DNA of 38,082 nucleotides from Flavobacterium psychrophilum (GTDB taxonomy: Bacteria; Bacteroidota; Bacteroidia; Flavobacteriales; Flavobacteriaceae): contig CALPPS020000012.1 in assembly GCA_943325515.2 (NCBI GenBank), forward strand, positions 1-38,082. Direction: 5' to 3'. How positions within the stretch are numbered: position 1 is the first letter of the stretch; each line of letters opens with the position of its first letter. The translations under genes and the position numbers were made by a program. Positions 10,214-18,091 of this stretch are shown piece by piece. The notes under the pieces were generated by a model, which was not told the origin of the DNA, ran no database searches, and saw only the letters and a program-made list of their open reading frames with translations.

Positions 10214-11374
10214 ATGAAGCAATTCCCAAAATCACTCCAACTAAAACTGCAACAACGTGAGGCTAAAAATGCCTTACGAAAGTTACCTGAATCTAATAAT
10301 TTAATCGATTTTGCTTCCAATGATTATATAGGTTTTGCCAAAAGCGAAACAATATTTGAACAAACTCACCAACTTTTAGTAAACCAAAACATAAAAGTAA
10401 ACGGAGCCACTGGTTCACGATTGCTTTCAGGAAATCATTTGTTATACCAACAAACAGAAGATTTTATAGCCAAATTTCATCAAAGTGAAACAGCTTTAAT
10501 TTTTAATTCGGGGTACGATGCTAATATTGGGTTCTTTGGTTCGGTGCCACAACGTAACGATATTATTCTTTATGATGAATTATGCCACGCTTCCATCCGT
10601 GATGGTATTCAAATGAGTAACGCCAAGAGTTTTAAATTCCAACATAACGATTTAGAAGATTTAGAAAAGCTAATCACAAAATTCCAACCGATAACCGACA
10701 ACCGACAACCGACAACCATTTATATCGTAACCGAAAGTGTTTTCTCTATGGATGGTGATTCTCCAAATCTGGAACAACTTGCCAAGCTTTCTGAAAAACA
10801 TAACGTATATTTAGTCATTGATGAAGCACACGCTTTAGGAGTTTTTGGCGAACAAGGAGAAGGTGTTGTTCAAAGTTTAGGACTGGAAGACAAAGTCTTT
10901 GCTCGGATCATGACTTTCGGAAAAGGATTGGGTTGTCATGGAGCAGCTATTTTAGGTAATGCAGAACTAAAAAGTTATTTAGTCAATTTTGCAAGAAGTC
11001 TTGTTTACACAACAGCGCTTTCTCCGCACAGCGTTGCTACTATTTTGCAATCCTATAAATGTCTGGCAGAAGAAAAGAAATCTATTGAAAAACTAAAAAG
11101 CAACATTATATTCTTTAATCAAGAAAAAATGCGTTTGGGATTAAAGCCAATGTTTGTTTATAGCAAATCGGCGATTCAATGCGCTATCATTCCGGGGAAT
11201 GAAAGGGTGAAATATATTGCAACTCAACTCAAACAAAACGGGTTTGATGTTCGTCCAATATTATCACCAACAGTTCCTGAAGGGCAAGAGCGTTTGCGTT
11301 TTTGTTTACACAGTTATAATTCCGAAAAAGAAATCTCGGAAGTCTTGCACTTGTTGAGTACATTTGTGTTTTAA
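10214..11374 (+). CDS. bioF: 8-amino-7-oxononanoate synthase
   Basis: PLP enzyme of the alpha-oxoamine synthase family. It condenses a pimeloyl thioester with L-alanine in the first committed step of biotin ring assembly. 386 residues, full length. Visible signatures: DFASNDYIGFA near 32, NGATGSRLLSGNH near 63, VTESVFSMDGD near 172, VIDEAHALGVFG with the PLP-contacting Asp203 and His206, and the Schiff-base Lys237 in TFGKGLG. An oddity is an additional Q/P/T/N-rich surface stretch at 158-168, encoded by four 7-bp tandem units (10688-10717) just before the IYIVTESVF strand. It heads the biotin gene cluster. Confidence 0.95.
   Translation: MKQFPKSLQLKLQQREAKNALRKLPESNNLIDFASNDYIGFAKSETIFEQTHQLLVNQNIKVNGATGSRLLSGNHLLYQQTEDFIAKFHQSETALIFNSGYDANIGFFGSVPQRNDIILYDELCHASIRDGIQMSNAKSFKFQHNDLEDLEKLITKFQPITDNRQPTTIYIVTESVFSMDGDSPNLEQLAKLSEKHNVYLVIDEAHALGVFGEQGEGVVQSLGLEDKVFARIMTFGKGLGCHGAAILGNAELKSYLVNFARSLVYTTALSPHSVATILQSYKCLAEEKKSIEKLKSNIIFFNQEKMRLGLKPMFVYSKSAIQCAIIPGNERVKYIATQLKQNGFDVRPILSPTVPEGQERLRFCLHSYNSEKEISEVLHLLSTFVF
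10688..10717 (+). repeat. 7-bp tandem repeat inside bioF
   Basis: CCGATAA followed by three exact CCGACAA units and a partial unit. The stretch encodes residues 158-168 of BioF. The total of 30 bp keeps the frame, but gain or loss of one unit would shift it. Confidence 0.85.
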
Positions 11375-11459
11375 TTACACAGAGACACACAGAGCAAAAG
11401 GAGATACACAGAGAAATAGCTCCGTGAATCTCTAAAAACCTCAGTGAATCTCTGTGAAA
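11375..11459. repeat. Imperfect inverted repeat of the CACAGAGA / TCTCTGTG family, copy 1
   Basis: Left arm TTACACAGAGA with two further CACAGAG units; right arm GAATCTCTGTGAAAC. It begins directly after the bioF stop and fills the spacer to the DUF2007 gene. A second member lies at 13771-13834. Confidence 0.75.
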
Positions 11460-11491
11460 CTTAAAAAATAGGACAACAGTGGTTTCTAACT

Positions 11492-11737
11492 ATGGAAGAA
11501 GAAAAATTTACATTTTTACGCCGATTTCAATATTCAAGCGAAGCTGTTATTTACCAAGGTAAACTAGAAAGCGAAGGTGTTGAAGTGTTTTTGAGGGATC
11601 AGATAACCATTGATTCTAACCCGTTTTATAGTAATGCACTTGGTGGTATAAGAATGTTTGTCAAGACAGAGGATTTTGATAAAGCCAATGAAATTTTGAG
11701 TGATATAAATTTGTACTCTGTTGATGATGATGAATAA
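11492..11737 (+). CDS. DUF2007-like small protein
   Basis: 81 residues. It resembles the DUF2007 'putative signal transducing protein' family (PF09413): an N-terminal strand FTFLRRFQYSSEAVIYQGKL, then LESEGVEVFLRD (choice of a ligand-binding ferredoxin-like fold) and a closing FVKTEDFDKANEIL helix. An acidic tail (VDDDE) ends the protein. It has no signal peptide and is probably cytoplasmic. Function unknown. It sits between bioF and bioD, with bioD beginning 19 bp downstream, so it is expressed with biotin genes, but a biotin role is not shown. Confidence 0.75.
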   Translation: MEEEKFTFLRRFQYSSEAVIYQGKLESEGVEVFLRDQITIDSNPFYSNALGGIRMFVKTEDFDKANEILSDINLYSVDDDE

Positions 11738-11756
11738 AAAAAGTAAAAATCTACAC

Positions 11757-12374
11757 ATGAAATTTTTTATCACAGGAATCGGAACTGATGTCGGAAAAAC
11801 TATTGCTTCAGCCATTGTAGTTGAAGCGTTGGAAGCCGATTATTGGAAACCCATACAAGCAGGAGATTTAGATTTTAGTGATACTCATAAAGTCAAATCC
11901 CGAATCTCAAATCCCAAATCCCAATTCCACTCAAATGCATATGCGTTGAAAACGCCAGCAAGCCCTCATTACGCTGCAGTGATTGATGGAATTACAATCG
12001 ATTTAAAACAGATTAAGGAACCAAAAACAGACAATCATCTCGTAATTGAAGGCGCAGGCGGAATTCTTGTTCCAATTAATGACAAAGATTGCATTGCTGA
12101 TTTAATTCAAAATGACTATAAAGTAATTTTAGTTTCGCGCCATTATTTGGGAAGTATAAATCATACTTTGCTCACGATAGAAGCCCTTAAAAACAGAAAA
12201 ATTAACGTTGCCGGAATTATTTTTTCTGGTGATGAAAACAAAGCTACAGAAGAAATTATCCTAAAGAAAACGAGTGCAAAATGCATAGGCAGAATTGATA
12301 ATGAACCCTATTTTGACGAAAATGTAATTCGTTATTATGCGGATAAATTTCGTGATAATCTTTTAAATTTATAA
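11757..12374 (+). CDS. bioD: Dethiobiotin synthase
   Basis: ATP-dependent carboxylation of 7,8-diaminononanoate to dethiobiotin. The start is placed at ATG 11757 because the protein then begins MKFFITGIGTDVGKT, the family N-terminus. An in-frame ATG at 11721 would overlap the DUF2007 gene and add an unconserved lysine-rich leader. 205 residues. P-loop GIGTDVGKT at 7-15, substrate Lys31 in WKPIQAG, EGAGGILVPIN near 108, and the nucleotide-binding SINHTLLTIEAL segment. A run of 7-bp-period sequence (11896-11930) encodes the K/S/N-rich stretch around residues 47-58, which is otherwise placed as in the family. Confidence 0.93.
   Translation: MKFFITGIGTDVGKTIASAIVVEALEADYWKPIQAGDLDFSDTHKVKSRISNPKSQFHSNAYALKTPASPHYAAVIDGITIDLKQIKEPKTDNHLVIEGAGGILVPINDKDCIADLIQNDYKVILVSRHYLGSINHTLLTIEALKNRKINVAGIIFSGDENKATEEIILKKTSAKCIGRIDNEPYFDENVIRYYADKFRDNLLNL
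11896..11930 (+). repeat. 7-bp-period repeat inside bioD
   Basis: Four consecutive units AATCCCG, AATCTCA, AATCCCA, AATCCCA and a decayed fifth. They are in frame and encode part of residues 47-58 of BioD. Confidence 0.7.
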
Positions 12375-12469
12375 GAAGCAAGAGCCAAGAAATAAGAATA
12401 AAGAAAGTTTCTTACTGTATCTTTGCCATAATAATTTAGAATTAGCATCAGTCTTTTCTCTTGCTTCTT
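12373..12469. repeat. Inverted repeat between bioD and bioA
   Basis: Perfect 12-bp arms AAGAAGCAAGAG (12373-12384, overlapping the bioD stop) and CTCTTGCTTCTT (12458-12469), both extended by purine-rich and pyrimidine-rich tracts. It encloses a possible promoter at 12418-12425. Confidence 0.75.
12418..12425 (+). promoter_or_regulatory. Possible bioA promoter (-7 element)
   Basis: TATCTTTG is a perfect TAnnTTTG match 62 bp upstream of bioA, inside the loop of the inverted repeat. No TTG is found at the -33 distance, so its activity is uncertain. Confidence 0.35.
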
Positions 12470-12487
12470 TCTTCTTTTCTCTAAAAC

Positions 12488-13759
12488 ATGAACCTATCCG
12501 AAAGAGACAAACTATACAATTGGCATCCTTATACACAGCACAAAACTGCAGCTAACTTTCCGGCAATTGTGAAAGGGGAAGGCGCTTTGCTTTGGGATGA
12601 AAACGGTAAAGAGTATATTGATGCGATTGCCTCTTGGTGGGTAAATCCCTATGGTCACTCTAACAAAATTATTGCTGATGCAATTTATGAGCAACTGACG
12701 ACTTTAGAGCATGTTTTGTTTGGAGGATTTACTCACGATAAAGCCGTTCTGTTGGCCGAAAAACTGATGACTATCTTGCCCAATAACCAAAAGAAACTCT
12801 TTTATTCAGATAACGGTTCTACAGCGGTGGAAGTTGCGTTGAAATGTGCGTTGCAGTACAATTATAATAAAGGAATTAAAAAAACTAAAATCATTGCGTT
12901 TGAAGATGCTTTTCATGGCGATACTTTTGGAGCAATGGCTTCGAGCGGCATTTCTTTTTTTACCGAAGCATTCAAAGGTTCGTTGCTGGAAGTAATCCGA
13001 ATTCCTACTCCAACAAAAGGTACTGAAGAGCAAAGTCTGCAAACCTTGAAAGATTTGGTTAAAACCAATGAATATGCAGCATTTATATTTGAACCTTTAG
13101 TGCAAGGCGCTGCGGGAATGGTAATGTATTCTTCGGAAATTTTAGATAAAATGATTGCTATTTGTAATCAAAATAACGTGTTTACCATTGCCGATGAAGT
13201 GATGACGGGTTTTGGGAAAACCGGAAAGACTTTTGCTAGTGATTATTTAAACAATAAACCGGATATGATGTGTTTGTCTAAAGCGTTGACTGGCGGAACA
13301 ATTCCGATGGCGATAACAACTTTTACTCAGGAAATTTTTGACGGATTTTATGATAATGATACTAATAAAGCCTTTTTTCATGGTCATACTTTCACCGCAA
13401 ATCCAACAGCTTGTGCCGCCGCTCTGGCAAGTATAAATTTATTGCAAACCGAGGCAATACAAAATAATATCACCCGAGTGAATGAGAGGCATTTGGCATT
13501 TGAACTGAAAATAAAATCTCATCCAAAAGTAAAAACAACTCGTGTGCTCGGTGTTATATTCGCTTTAGAAATCAAAACTGAAACACAGGAAAGTTATTAT
13601 GGTACTATGCGTAACAAACTCTACAATTTCTTTATTGAGAATGGTGTGGTTTTGCGTCCTGTTGGAAATATTATTTATATACTTCCGCCTTATATTATTT
13701 CGGAGGAACAGTTGGAAAAAGTGTATGCAATTGTTGAACAAGCTATAGAAATAGTATAG
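12488..13759 (+). CDS. bioA: Adenosylmethionine--8-amino-7-oxononanoate transaminase
   Basis: PLP class-III aminotransferase that uses SAM as amino donor to make 7,8-diaminononanoate. 423 residues, full length. WHPYTQ at 12-17 (substrate-binding signature of BioA), DNGSTAVEVALK near 108, FHGDTFGAM near 142, DEVMTGFGKTG with PLP Asp236, and Schiff-base Lys265 in CLSKALTGG. HGHTFTANP is also typical. It follows bioD after a 113 bp repeat-containing spacer and precedes the ketoacyl synthase gene. Confidence 0.96.
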   Translation: MNLSERDKLYNWHPYTQHKTAANFPAIVKGEGALLWDENGKEYIDAIASWWVNPYGHSNKIIADAIYEQLTTLEHVLFGGFTHDKAVLLAEKLMTILPNNQKKLFYSDNGSTAVEVALKCALQYNYNKGIKKTKIIAFEDAFHGDTFGAMASSGISFFTEAFKGSLLEVIRIPTPTKGTEEQSLQTLKDLVKTNEYAAFIFEPLVQGAAGMVMYSSEILDKMIAICNQNNVFTIADEVMTGFGKTGKTFASDYLNNKPDMMCLSKALTGGTIPMAITTFTQEIFDGFYDNDTNKAFFHGHTFTANPTACAAALASINLLQTEAIQNNITRVNERHLAFELKIKSHPKVKTTRVLGVIFALEIKTETQESYYGTMRNKLYNFFIENGVVLRPVGNIIYILPPYIISEEQLEKVYAIVEQAIEIV

Positions 13760-13770
13760 TTTTGCAAAGG

Positions 13771-13834
13771 TTACACAGAGATACACTTAGAAATTATTTT
13801 AATCAAACCTAAAACTCTGCGAATCTCTGTGAAA
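13771..13834. repeat. Imperfect inverted repeat of the CACAGAGA / TCTCTGTG family, copy 2
   Basis: Left arm TTACACAGAGATACAC, right arm GAATCTCTGTGAAA. Same family as 11375-11459. It fills the bioA-ketoacyl synthase spacer and ends 7 bp before the next start codon. Confidence 0.75.
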
Positions 13835-13841
13835 TAAAAAA

Positions 13842-15020
13842 ATGAAAACCAAAATCGCCATAACATCTGTAGCCTCTTTATCGCCTTTAGGAAATACGCC
13901 TGAAATGGTTTGGGCTAATTATCTTTCTCCAAAAACGTTGATTACTTCTAAAGATTTTGAAGCTAAAAATCAGCTTATAGCAACTATCCCACAAGCAATT
14001 CGAAAGGAAATAGATGTTTTGCGCAAAGAAGAATTGAAATACAAGTCACTAGATGAAACTGTTTTGATGGCTATTTTGACTTCTAGAAAAGCCATTGAAA
14101 AGGCAGGTTGGCATCAAGGGGATGACTTTGGTATCAACATTGGTTCTTCTCGCGGAGCTACGCAATTGTTTGAAAAATATCATGAAGAATTTTTAAGCAC
14201 AGGTAAGACAGTGACCTTAACATCACCTACTACAACCTTGGGAAATATTTCCTCTTGGGTGGCTCATGATTTAAAAAGTAAAGGTCCCGAAATATCACAC
14301 TCCATAACTTGTTCTACCGCTTTGCATGCTATTTTGAATGCCGCTGCTTGGTTACAATCAGGTATGGCCGCTAAGTTTTTAGTAGGAGGGAGCGAAGCGC
14401 CACTCACTGCTTTTACTTTGGCACAAATGCGTGCTTTAAAAATATATGCTAAAGACACGGGCGACTATCCTTGCAAAGCATTTGATTTGACTAAAACAAA
14501 AAACACTATGGTGCTTGGCGAAGGTGCTGCTATGGCCTGTTTGGAGTTGGGAGAAAAAGAAAATGCATTAGGTTATATTACGGGGCTTGGTTATGCTACT
14601 GACGAACTGGAACACAACATTTCTATCTCTGAAGATGCGGTTTGTTTTCAAAAATCTATGGCGATGGCTTTGTTAGATACCCCTTTGGAGGAAGTTGATG
14701 CTATTGTGATGCACGCACCAGGCACGATGAAAGGTGACACTTCCGAATATAAAGCTATCCAACAATTGTTCGGAGAAAACCTTCCTATGCTCACTACCAA
14801 CAAATGGAAAATTGGACATACTTTTGGGGCTTCAGGAATGTTGAGTTTGGAGTTGGCCTTGATGATGATTCAACACAATGCTTTTGTTGGGGTTCCTTAT
14901 GTTACTGAACCTAATCCACGTAAAAACATTCGAAAGGTTTTGATTAATGCCGTGGGATTTGGTGGTAATGCAGTTAGTGTCTTAGTTTCGTCCCGTAATA
15001 TATTTAGTATATCCTTATGA
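13842..15020 (+). CDS. FabF-like beta-ketoacyl synthase in the biotin cluster
   Basis: 392 residues with the thiolase fold of KAS I/II (decarboxylating condensing enzymes). The catalytic triad is visible: Cys157 in HSITCSTALHA, His291 in MHAPGTMKGDTSEY, and His326 in KIGHTFGASG, with Lys321/323 before it. It is therefore probably active. It is shorter than FabF (~410) and diverges from the housekeeping forms (MHAPGT instead of NAHGTST). Its place as the last gene after bioF-bioD-bioA suggests a part in making the pimeloyl thioester used by BioF. This is inference from context; a general fatty-acid or polyketide role is possible. The C-terminus after VSVLVSSRN is slightly extended. No bioC or bioH is seen in the window. 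Confidence 0.8.
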   Translation: MKTKIAITSVASLSPLGNTPEMVWANYLSPKTLITSKDFEAKNQLIATIPQAIRKEIDVLRKEELKYKSLDETVLMAILTSRKAIEKAGWHQGDDFGINIGSSRGATQLFEKYHEEFLSTGKTVTLTSPTTTLGNISSWVAHDLKSKGPEISHSITCSTALHAILNAAAWLQSGMAAKFLVGGSEAPLTAFTLAQMRALKIYAKDTGDYPCKAFDLTKTKNTMVLGEGAAMACLELGEKENALGYITGLGYATDELEHNISISEDAVCFQKSMAMALLDTPLEEVDAIVMHAPGTMKGDTSEYKAIQQLFGENLPMLTTNKWKIGHTFGASGMLSLELALMMIQHNAFVGVPYVTEPNPRKNIRKVLINAVGFGGNAVSVLVSSRNIFSISL

Positions 15021-15147
15021 GTTGTTAAATTCGTCCCGATGAGTTAAAGAATTGAGCCTTACGAATTATTCAAGCATGAAATATACTTCGCAGATAGTAT
15101 TTATAATAAGTTGGTTGTTTTTTAAGGATTATAATTAAATACTGCGA

Positions 15148-15172
15148 TGTCAGTCTGGGCTTGTCGAAGACA
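15148..15172. repeat. Dispersed palindromic-type motif at the recX 3' end
   Basis: On the minus strand it reads CTGTCTTCGACAAG followed by CCCAGACTGACA. I recognise CTTCGACAAGC...CAGNCTGACA as a dispersed intergenic repeat common in Flavobacterium. Here it supplies the last residues and the stop of recX. Confidence 0.5.
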
Positions 15173-15629
15173 GTTCCTTCATCTTCTCATAAACCAAATT
15201 ACTTTCCCAGCCTTTGCGTAAAAGATAGTCGCACCATTTCTTTTTCTTTTTTTGCCCATCACTTTCTTTGAGGATTTTCCAGTGCTTTTCGGCAAGAGTG
15301 TGAAAAGTTTCTTGGTATTGTTCCTCAGAGATTTCTGTTAAGGCAAGTTTGATATTGGGTGCAGCAATGTGACGTTGTTTGAGCTCATTTACTATTCTGA
15401 TTTTGCCCCATTTTTTAATACGATGTTTGCCTCGGGCGAAACTTCGGGAAAAGCGTTCTTCGTTTAAGAAATCATTTTGCAATAAATGAACAACTACTAT
15501 GTCAATTTCATTAGTTTTCATACCTAAATCATACAATTTTTGCACTACTTCATCATGGCAACGTTCCTGATAGGAACAGTAATATTCTAGTTTGACGATG
15601 GCGGCTTGTAGCGTTATTTTATCGCGCAT
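15150..15629 (-). CDS. recX: Regulatory protein RecX
   Basis: 159 residues, small and basic, with the three-helix repeats of RecX (AIVKLEYYCSYQERCHDEVVQKLYDLGM, then LLQNDFLNEERFSRSFARGKHRIKKWG). RecX binds RecA filaments and modulates recombination and SOS induction. The ARGK...KWGKIRI pattern is characteristic. The last residues, SSTSPD, are translated from a dispersed repeat, so the native C-terminus probably ended a few residues earlier. It is convergent with the ketoacyl synthase gene and stands alone. The 285 bp between recX and bioB hold no gene that I can see. Confidence 0.88.
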   Translation of the reverse strand: MRDKITLQAAIVKLEYYCSYQERCHDEVVQKLYDLGMKTNEIDIVVVHLLQNDFLNEERFSRSFARGKHRIKKWGKIRIVNELKQRHIAAPNIKLALTEISEEQYQETFHTLAEKHWKILKESDGQKKKKKWCDYLLRKGWESNLVYEKMKELSSTSPD

Positions 15630-15914
15630 TTTTTAGACAAAAAAAGAAATTGACAAGTCAAAGGTAAACTATAAATTCAAAAAAAGGGTGGGAAACCAAT
15701 GAGCTATTCAAACAGAACTATCAATAATTTAAATATTTACCATTAAATTAATACCACTTCTAAATTGGAGTTGCAAGATATTCATTCAAAAGAAGTTGAA
15801 CTTGATTAAAGATAACTCCTCATCCTCAAAATAGTAATAATTTGATTGTCTTGTTAGACCTATAAACCTCTACAGGCTTACTTTCGCATTAATGTCCTTA
15901 ATCTCTTAGATTAC

Positions 15915-17000
15915 TTATTTCCCTTTAGTTGATGCTTCTAAGTTTCTTTCGATTGTATGACTTGGTCTAGTCCATTTTGGTTTTTCACCTAAAGATTGGT
16001 ATTCAGAATCTACAGCTTCTACAGTTTTAGGTTGCATTATTTTTACAAATGGTTTTTGAGCTACTAATCCAAGTGTTTCAAACATTTTCATGTCTTCATT
16101 TACATCTGGATTTGGAGTAGTCAATAATTTATCTCCAGCAAAAATAGAATTGGCACCCGCAAAGAAACACATGGCTTGTCCCTCGCGAGACATTTCAGTT
16201 CTTCCTGCCGAAAGGCGCACTTGAGTTTCAGGCATTACAATTCTTGTCGTAGCGACCATGCGAATCATTTCCCAAATCTCAATAGGTTTTTCATCTTCCA
16301 TAGGAGTTCCTTCTACTGCTACCAAGGCATTGATTGGCACCGACTCTGGTTGTGGATTTAATGTAGAAAGAGCCACTAGCATTCCTGCCCTGTCTTCTAT
16401 GCTTTCGCCCATTCCAATAATTCCTCCGCTACAAACGGTTACATTGGTTTTACGAACGTTTTCTATAGTTTGTAATCTATCTTCAAATCCTCGTGTAGAA
16501 ATCACTTCTTTATAATAATCTTCAGAAGTATCTAGGTTATGGTTATAGGCATATAAACCTGCTTCGGCTAATCGTTGGGCTTGGTTTTCAGTAAGCATCC
16601 CAAGTGTACAACACACTTCCATATCTAGTTTATTGATAGTTCGCACCATTTCTAACACTTGATCAAATTCTTCTCCATCTTTTACATTTCGCCAAGCAGC
16701 ACCCATACAAACTCTGGAAGAACCATTAGATTTAGCTCTTAAAGCTTGAGCTTTTACTTGGTTAACTGTCATTAAATCATTTCCTTCTATATCGGTATGA
16801 TAACGCGCAGCTTGAGGGCAATAACCACAATCTTCGGGACATCCACCAGTTTTTATTGATAGTAAAGTGGAAACTTGCACCGTGTTTGGATCATGTTGTT
16901 CTCTGTGGATTGTAGCGGCTTCATAAAGCAAGTCCATCAAAGGTTTATTGTAAATAGCAATAATTTCTTCTTTGGTCCAATTGTGTTTAATACTACTCAT
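15915..17000 (-). CDS. bioB: Biotin synthase
   Basis: Radical-SAM enzyme that inserts sulfur into dethiobiotin, the last step of the pathway. The start is set at ATG 16998-17000 (MSSIKHNWTKEEI), giving 361 residues. An upstream in-frame ATG at 17024 would lie inside the promoter. The radical-SAM cluster CPEDCGYC supplies Cys54, Cys58 and Cys61. Further signatures are YCPQAARYHT, VCMGAAWRN, YNHNLDTSEDYY, SGGIIGMGES and ALVAVEGTPME, and the [2Fe-2S] ligand Arg lies in RLSAGRTEM. It is transcribed opposite to the other bio genes, from its own promoter, which carries a palindrome. Confidence 0.97.
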   Translation of the reverse strand: MSSIKHNWTKEEIIAIYNKPLMDLLYEAATIHREQHDPNTVQVSTLLSIKTGGCPEDCGYCPQAARYHTDIEGNDLMTVNQVKAQALRAKSNGSSRVCMGAAWRNVKDGEEFDQVLEMVRTINKLDMEVCCTLGMLTENQAQRLAEAGLYAYNHNLDTSEDYYKEVISTRGFEDRLQTIENVRKTNVTVCSGGIIGMGESIEDRAGMLVALSTLNPQPESVPINALVAVEGTPMEDEKPIEIWEMIRMVATTRIVMPETQVRLSAGRTEMSREGQAMCFFAGANSIFAGDKLLTTPNPDVNEDMKMFETLGLVAQKPFVKIMQPKTVEAVDSEYQSLGEKPKWTRPSHTIERNLEASTKGK

Positions 17001-17021
17001 AAGTGCGATTTTATATTCCCC

Positions 17022-17052
17022 CAAAAGTAGTTAATTTGTAATTAAGTTACAA
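17022..17052 (-). promoter_or_regulatory. bioB promoter
   Basis: On the minus strand, TTG (17050-17052), a 20 bp spacer and a perfect TACTTTTG (17022-17029). This predicts a transcript start about 15 nt before the bioB ATG. Confidence 0.75.
17036..17052. promoter_or_regulatory. Palindrome overlapping the bioB -33 element (candidate operator)
   Basis: TTGTAA-TTAAG-TTACAA is a perfect 6-5-6 inverted repeat that covers the -33 TTG. The half-site resembles the TTGTAAC half of known BirA operators, but the spacing is much shorter than in those. Confidence 0.4.
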
Positions 17053-17138
17053 TTTTGAATTAGAATTAAAGGGAGGCATTAAAAATAGTAGATACTATTA
17101 CTGCAATAACATAATAAGAACTAAATAAAGTCTTGAAG

Positions 17139-18068
17139 TTATAAATTTTTAACAAAGTCAAGAGCCAATGTTTTGTCTAAGTTCAATTGGTTTTTCAAAG
17201 CCTCAAGTGAGTCAAATTTTTGCTCTGATCGAATTCTTTTTAAGAGCGAAACAGTGATTTCAGTATCGTAAATATCTTTATTAAAATCAAAAAAATGTAC
17301 CTCTATAATTTGTGTAGTTCCGTCAACAGTTGGCCGAGTACCAATATTCATCATGCCATATACAATCTTTTTGTCTATGCTACTTTCAGTGATATATACC
17401 CCGTTTTGAGGGATGAGTTTATAGTCTTCGTCGATTTTGATATTAGCGGTAGGATAACCAATCGTTCGGCCAAGTTGTTTTCCTTTTGAGACTATACCTG
17501 TCATAGAATAATGGTAACCCAAATATTCGTTAGCCAAAGTAATATTTCCTTCTTCAAGAGCGCTTCTAATTTTAGTAGAGCTAATCGAAACATCATTGAT
17601 TTCTTCTGCTGAAATTTGTTGGACTTCAAAGCCAAATTGCTGCCCAAACTCAACCAAATCATGTAGGTTAGCGGTCCTATTTCTACCAAAACGATGGTCA
17701 TAACCAATTACTATTTTATTTAGTTTAAAAGCAGCTACTAATACATTTTTTACAAATTCTTCTGCAGTTAGTCTTGAAAATTCTTTGTTGAAGGGATGAA
17801 TAACTAAATTGTCTATACCTAAGTTTTCTAGTAAACTTATCTTTTCGTTCAATGTGTTTAGTTGTTTCATCTCTGTTCCTTCATGAAGTACCATTCTAGG
17901 GTGAGGAAAAAAAGTAAGCACTAAGCTTTCACAATTTTGAACTGTTGCGTTTTCGATAATTTGCTGTAATATTTTTTTATGACCAAGATGCACACCGTCA
18001 AAAGTGCCAATGGTAACTATAGTAGGCTTGTCTGAGCTATAAGATGGTATGGAGTGAAATAGTTTCAA
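17139..18068 (-). CDS. ribF: Bifunctional riboflavin kinase / FAD synthetase, TTG start
   Basis: Phosphorylates riboflavin to FMN and adenylates FMN to FAD. The start is placed at TTG 18066-18068, giving M-KLFHSIPSY, the family N-terminus, and 309 residues. The frame is open further upstream to an ATG at 18182, but that stretch is low in complexity and contains the promoter. The FAD-synthetase domain has TIGTFDGVHLGH (HxGH-type nucleotide-binding motif) and VIGYDHRFGRNR. The kinase domain has GKQLGRTIGYPTANI and NGVYI. It is monocistronic and faces away from the protease genes. Confidence 0.93.
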   Translation of the reverse strand: MKLFHSIPSYSSDKPTIVTIGTFDGVHLGHKKILQQIIENATVQNCESLVLTFFPHPRMVLHEGTEMKQLNTLNEKISLLENLGIDNLVIHPFNKEFSRLTAEEFVKNVLVAAFKLNKIVIGYDHRFGRNRTANLHDLVEFGQQFGFEVQQISAEEINDVSISSTKIRSALEEGNITLANEYLGYHYSMTGIVSKGKQLGRTIGYPTANIKIDEDYKLIPQNGVYITESSIDKKIVYGMMNIGTRPTVDGTTQIIEVHFFDFNKDIYDTEITVSLLKRIRSEQKFDSLEALKNQLNLDKTLALDFVKNL

Positions 18069-18091
18069 TAAAAAATTAAAAAAGTGAAAAG

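Noticed and set aside
15630..15914. Possible small gene or RNA between recX and bioB
   Set aside because: AT-rich, without a convincing open frame, hairpin or promoter pair.
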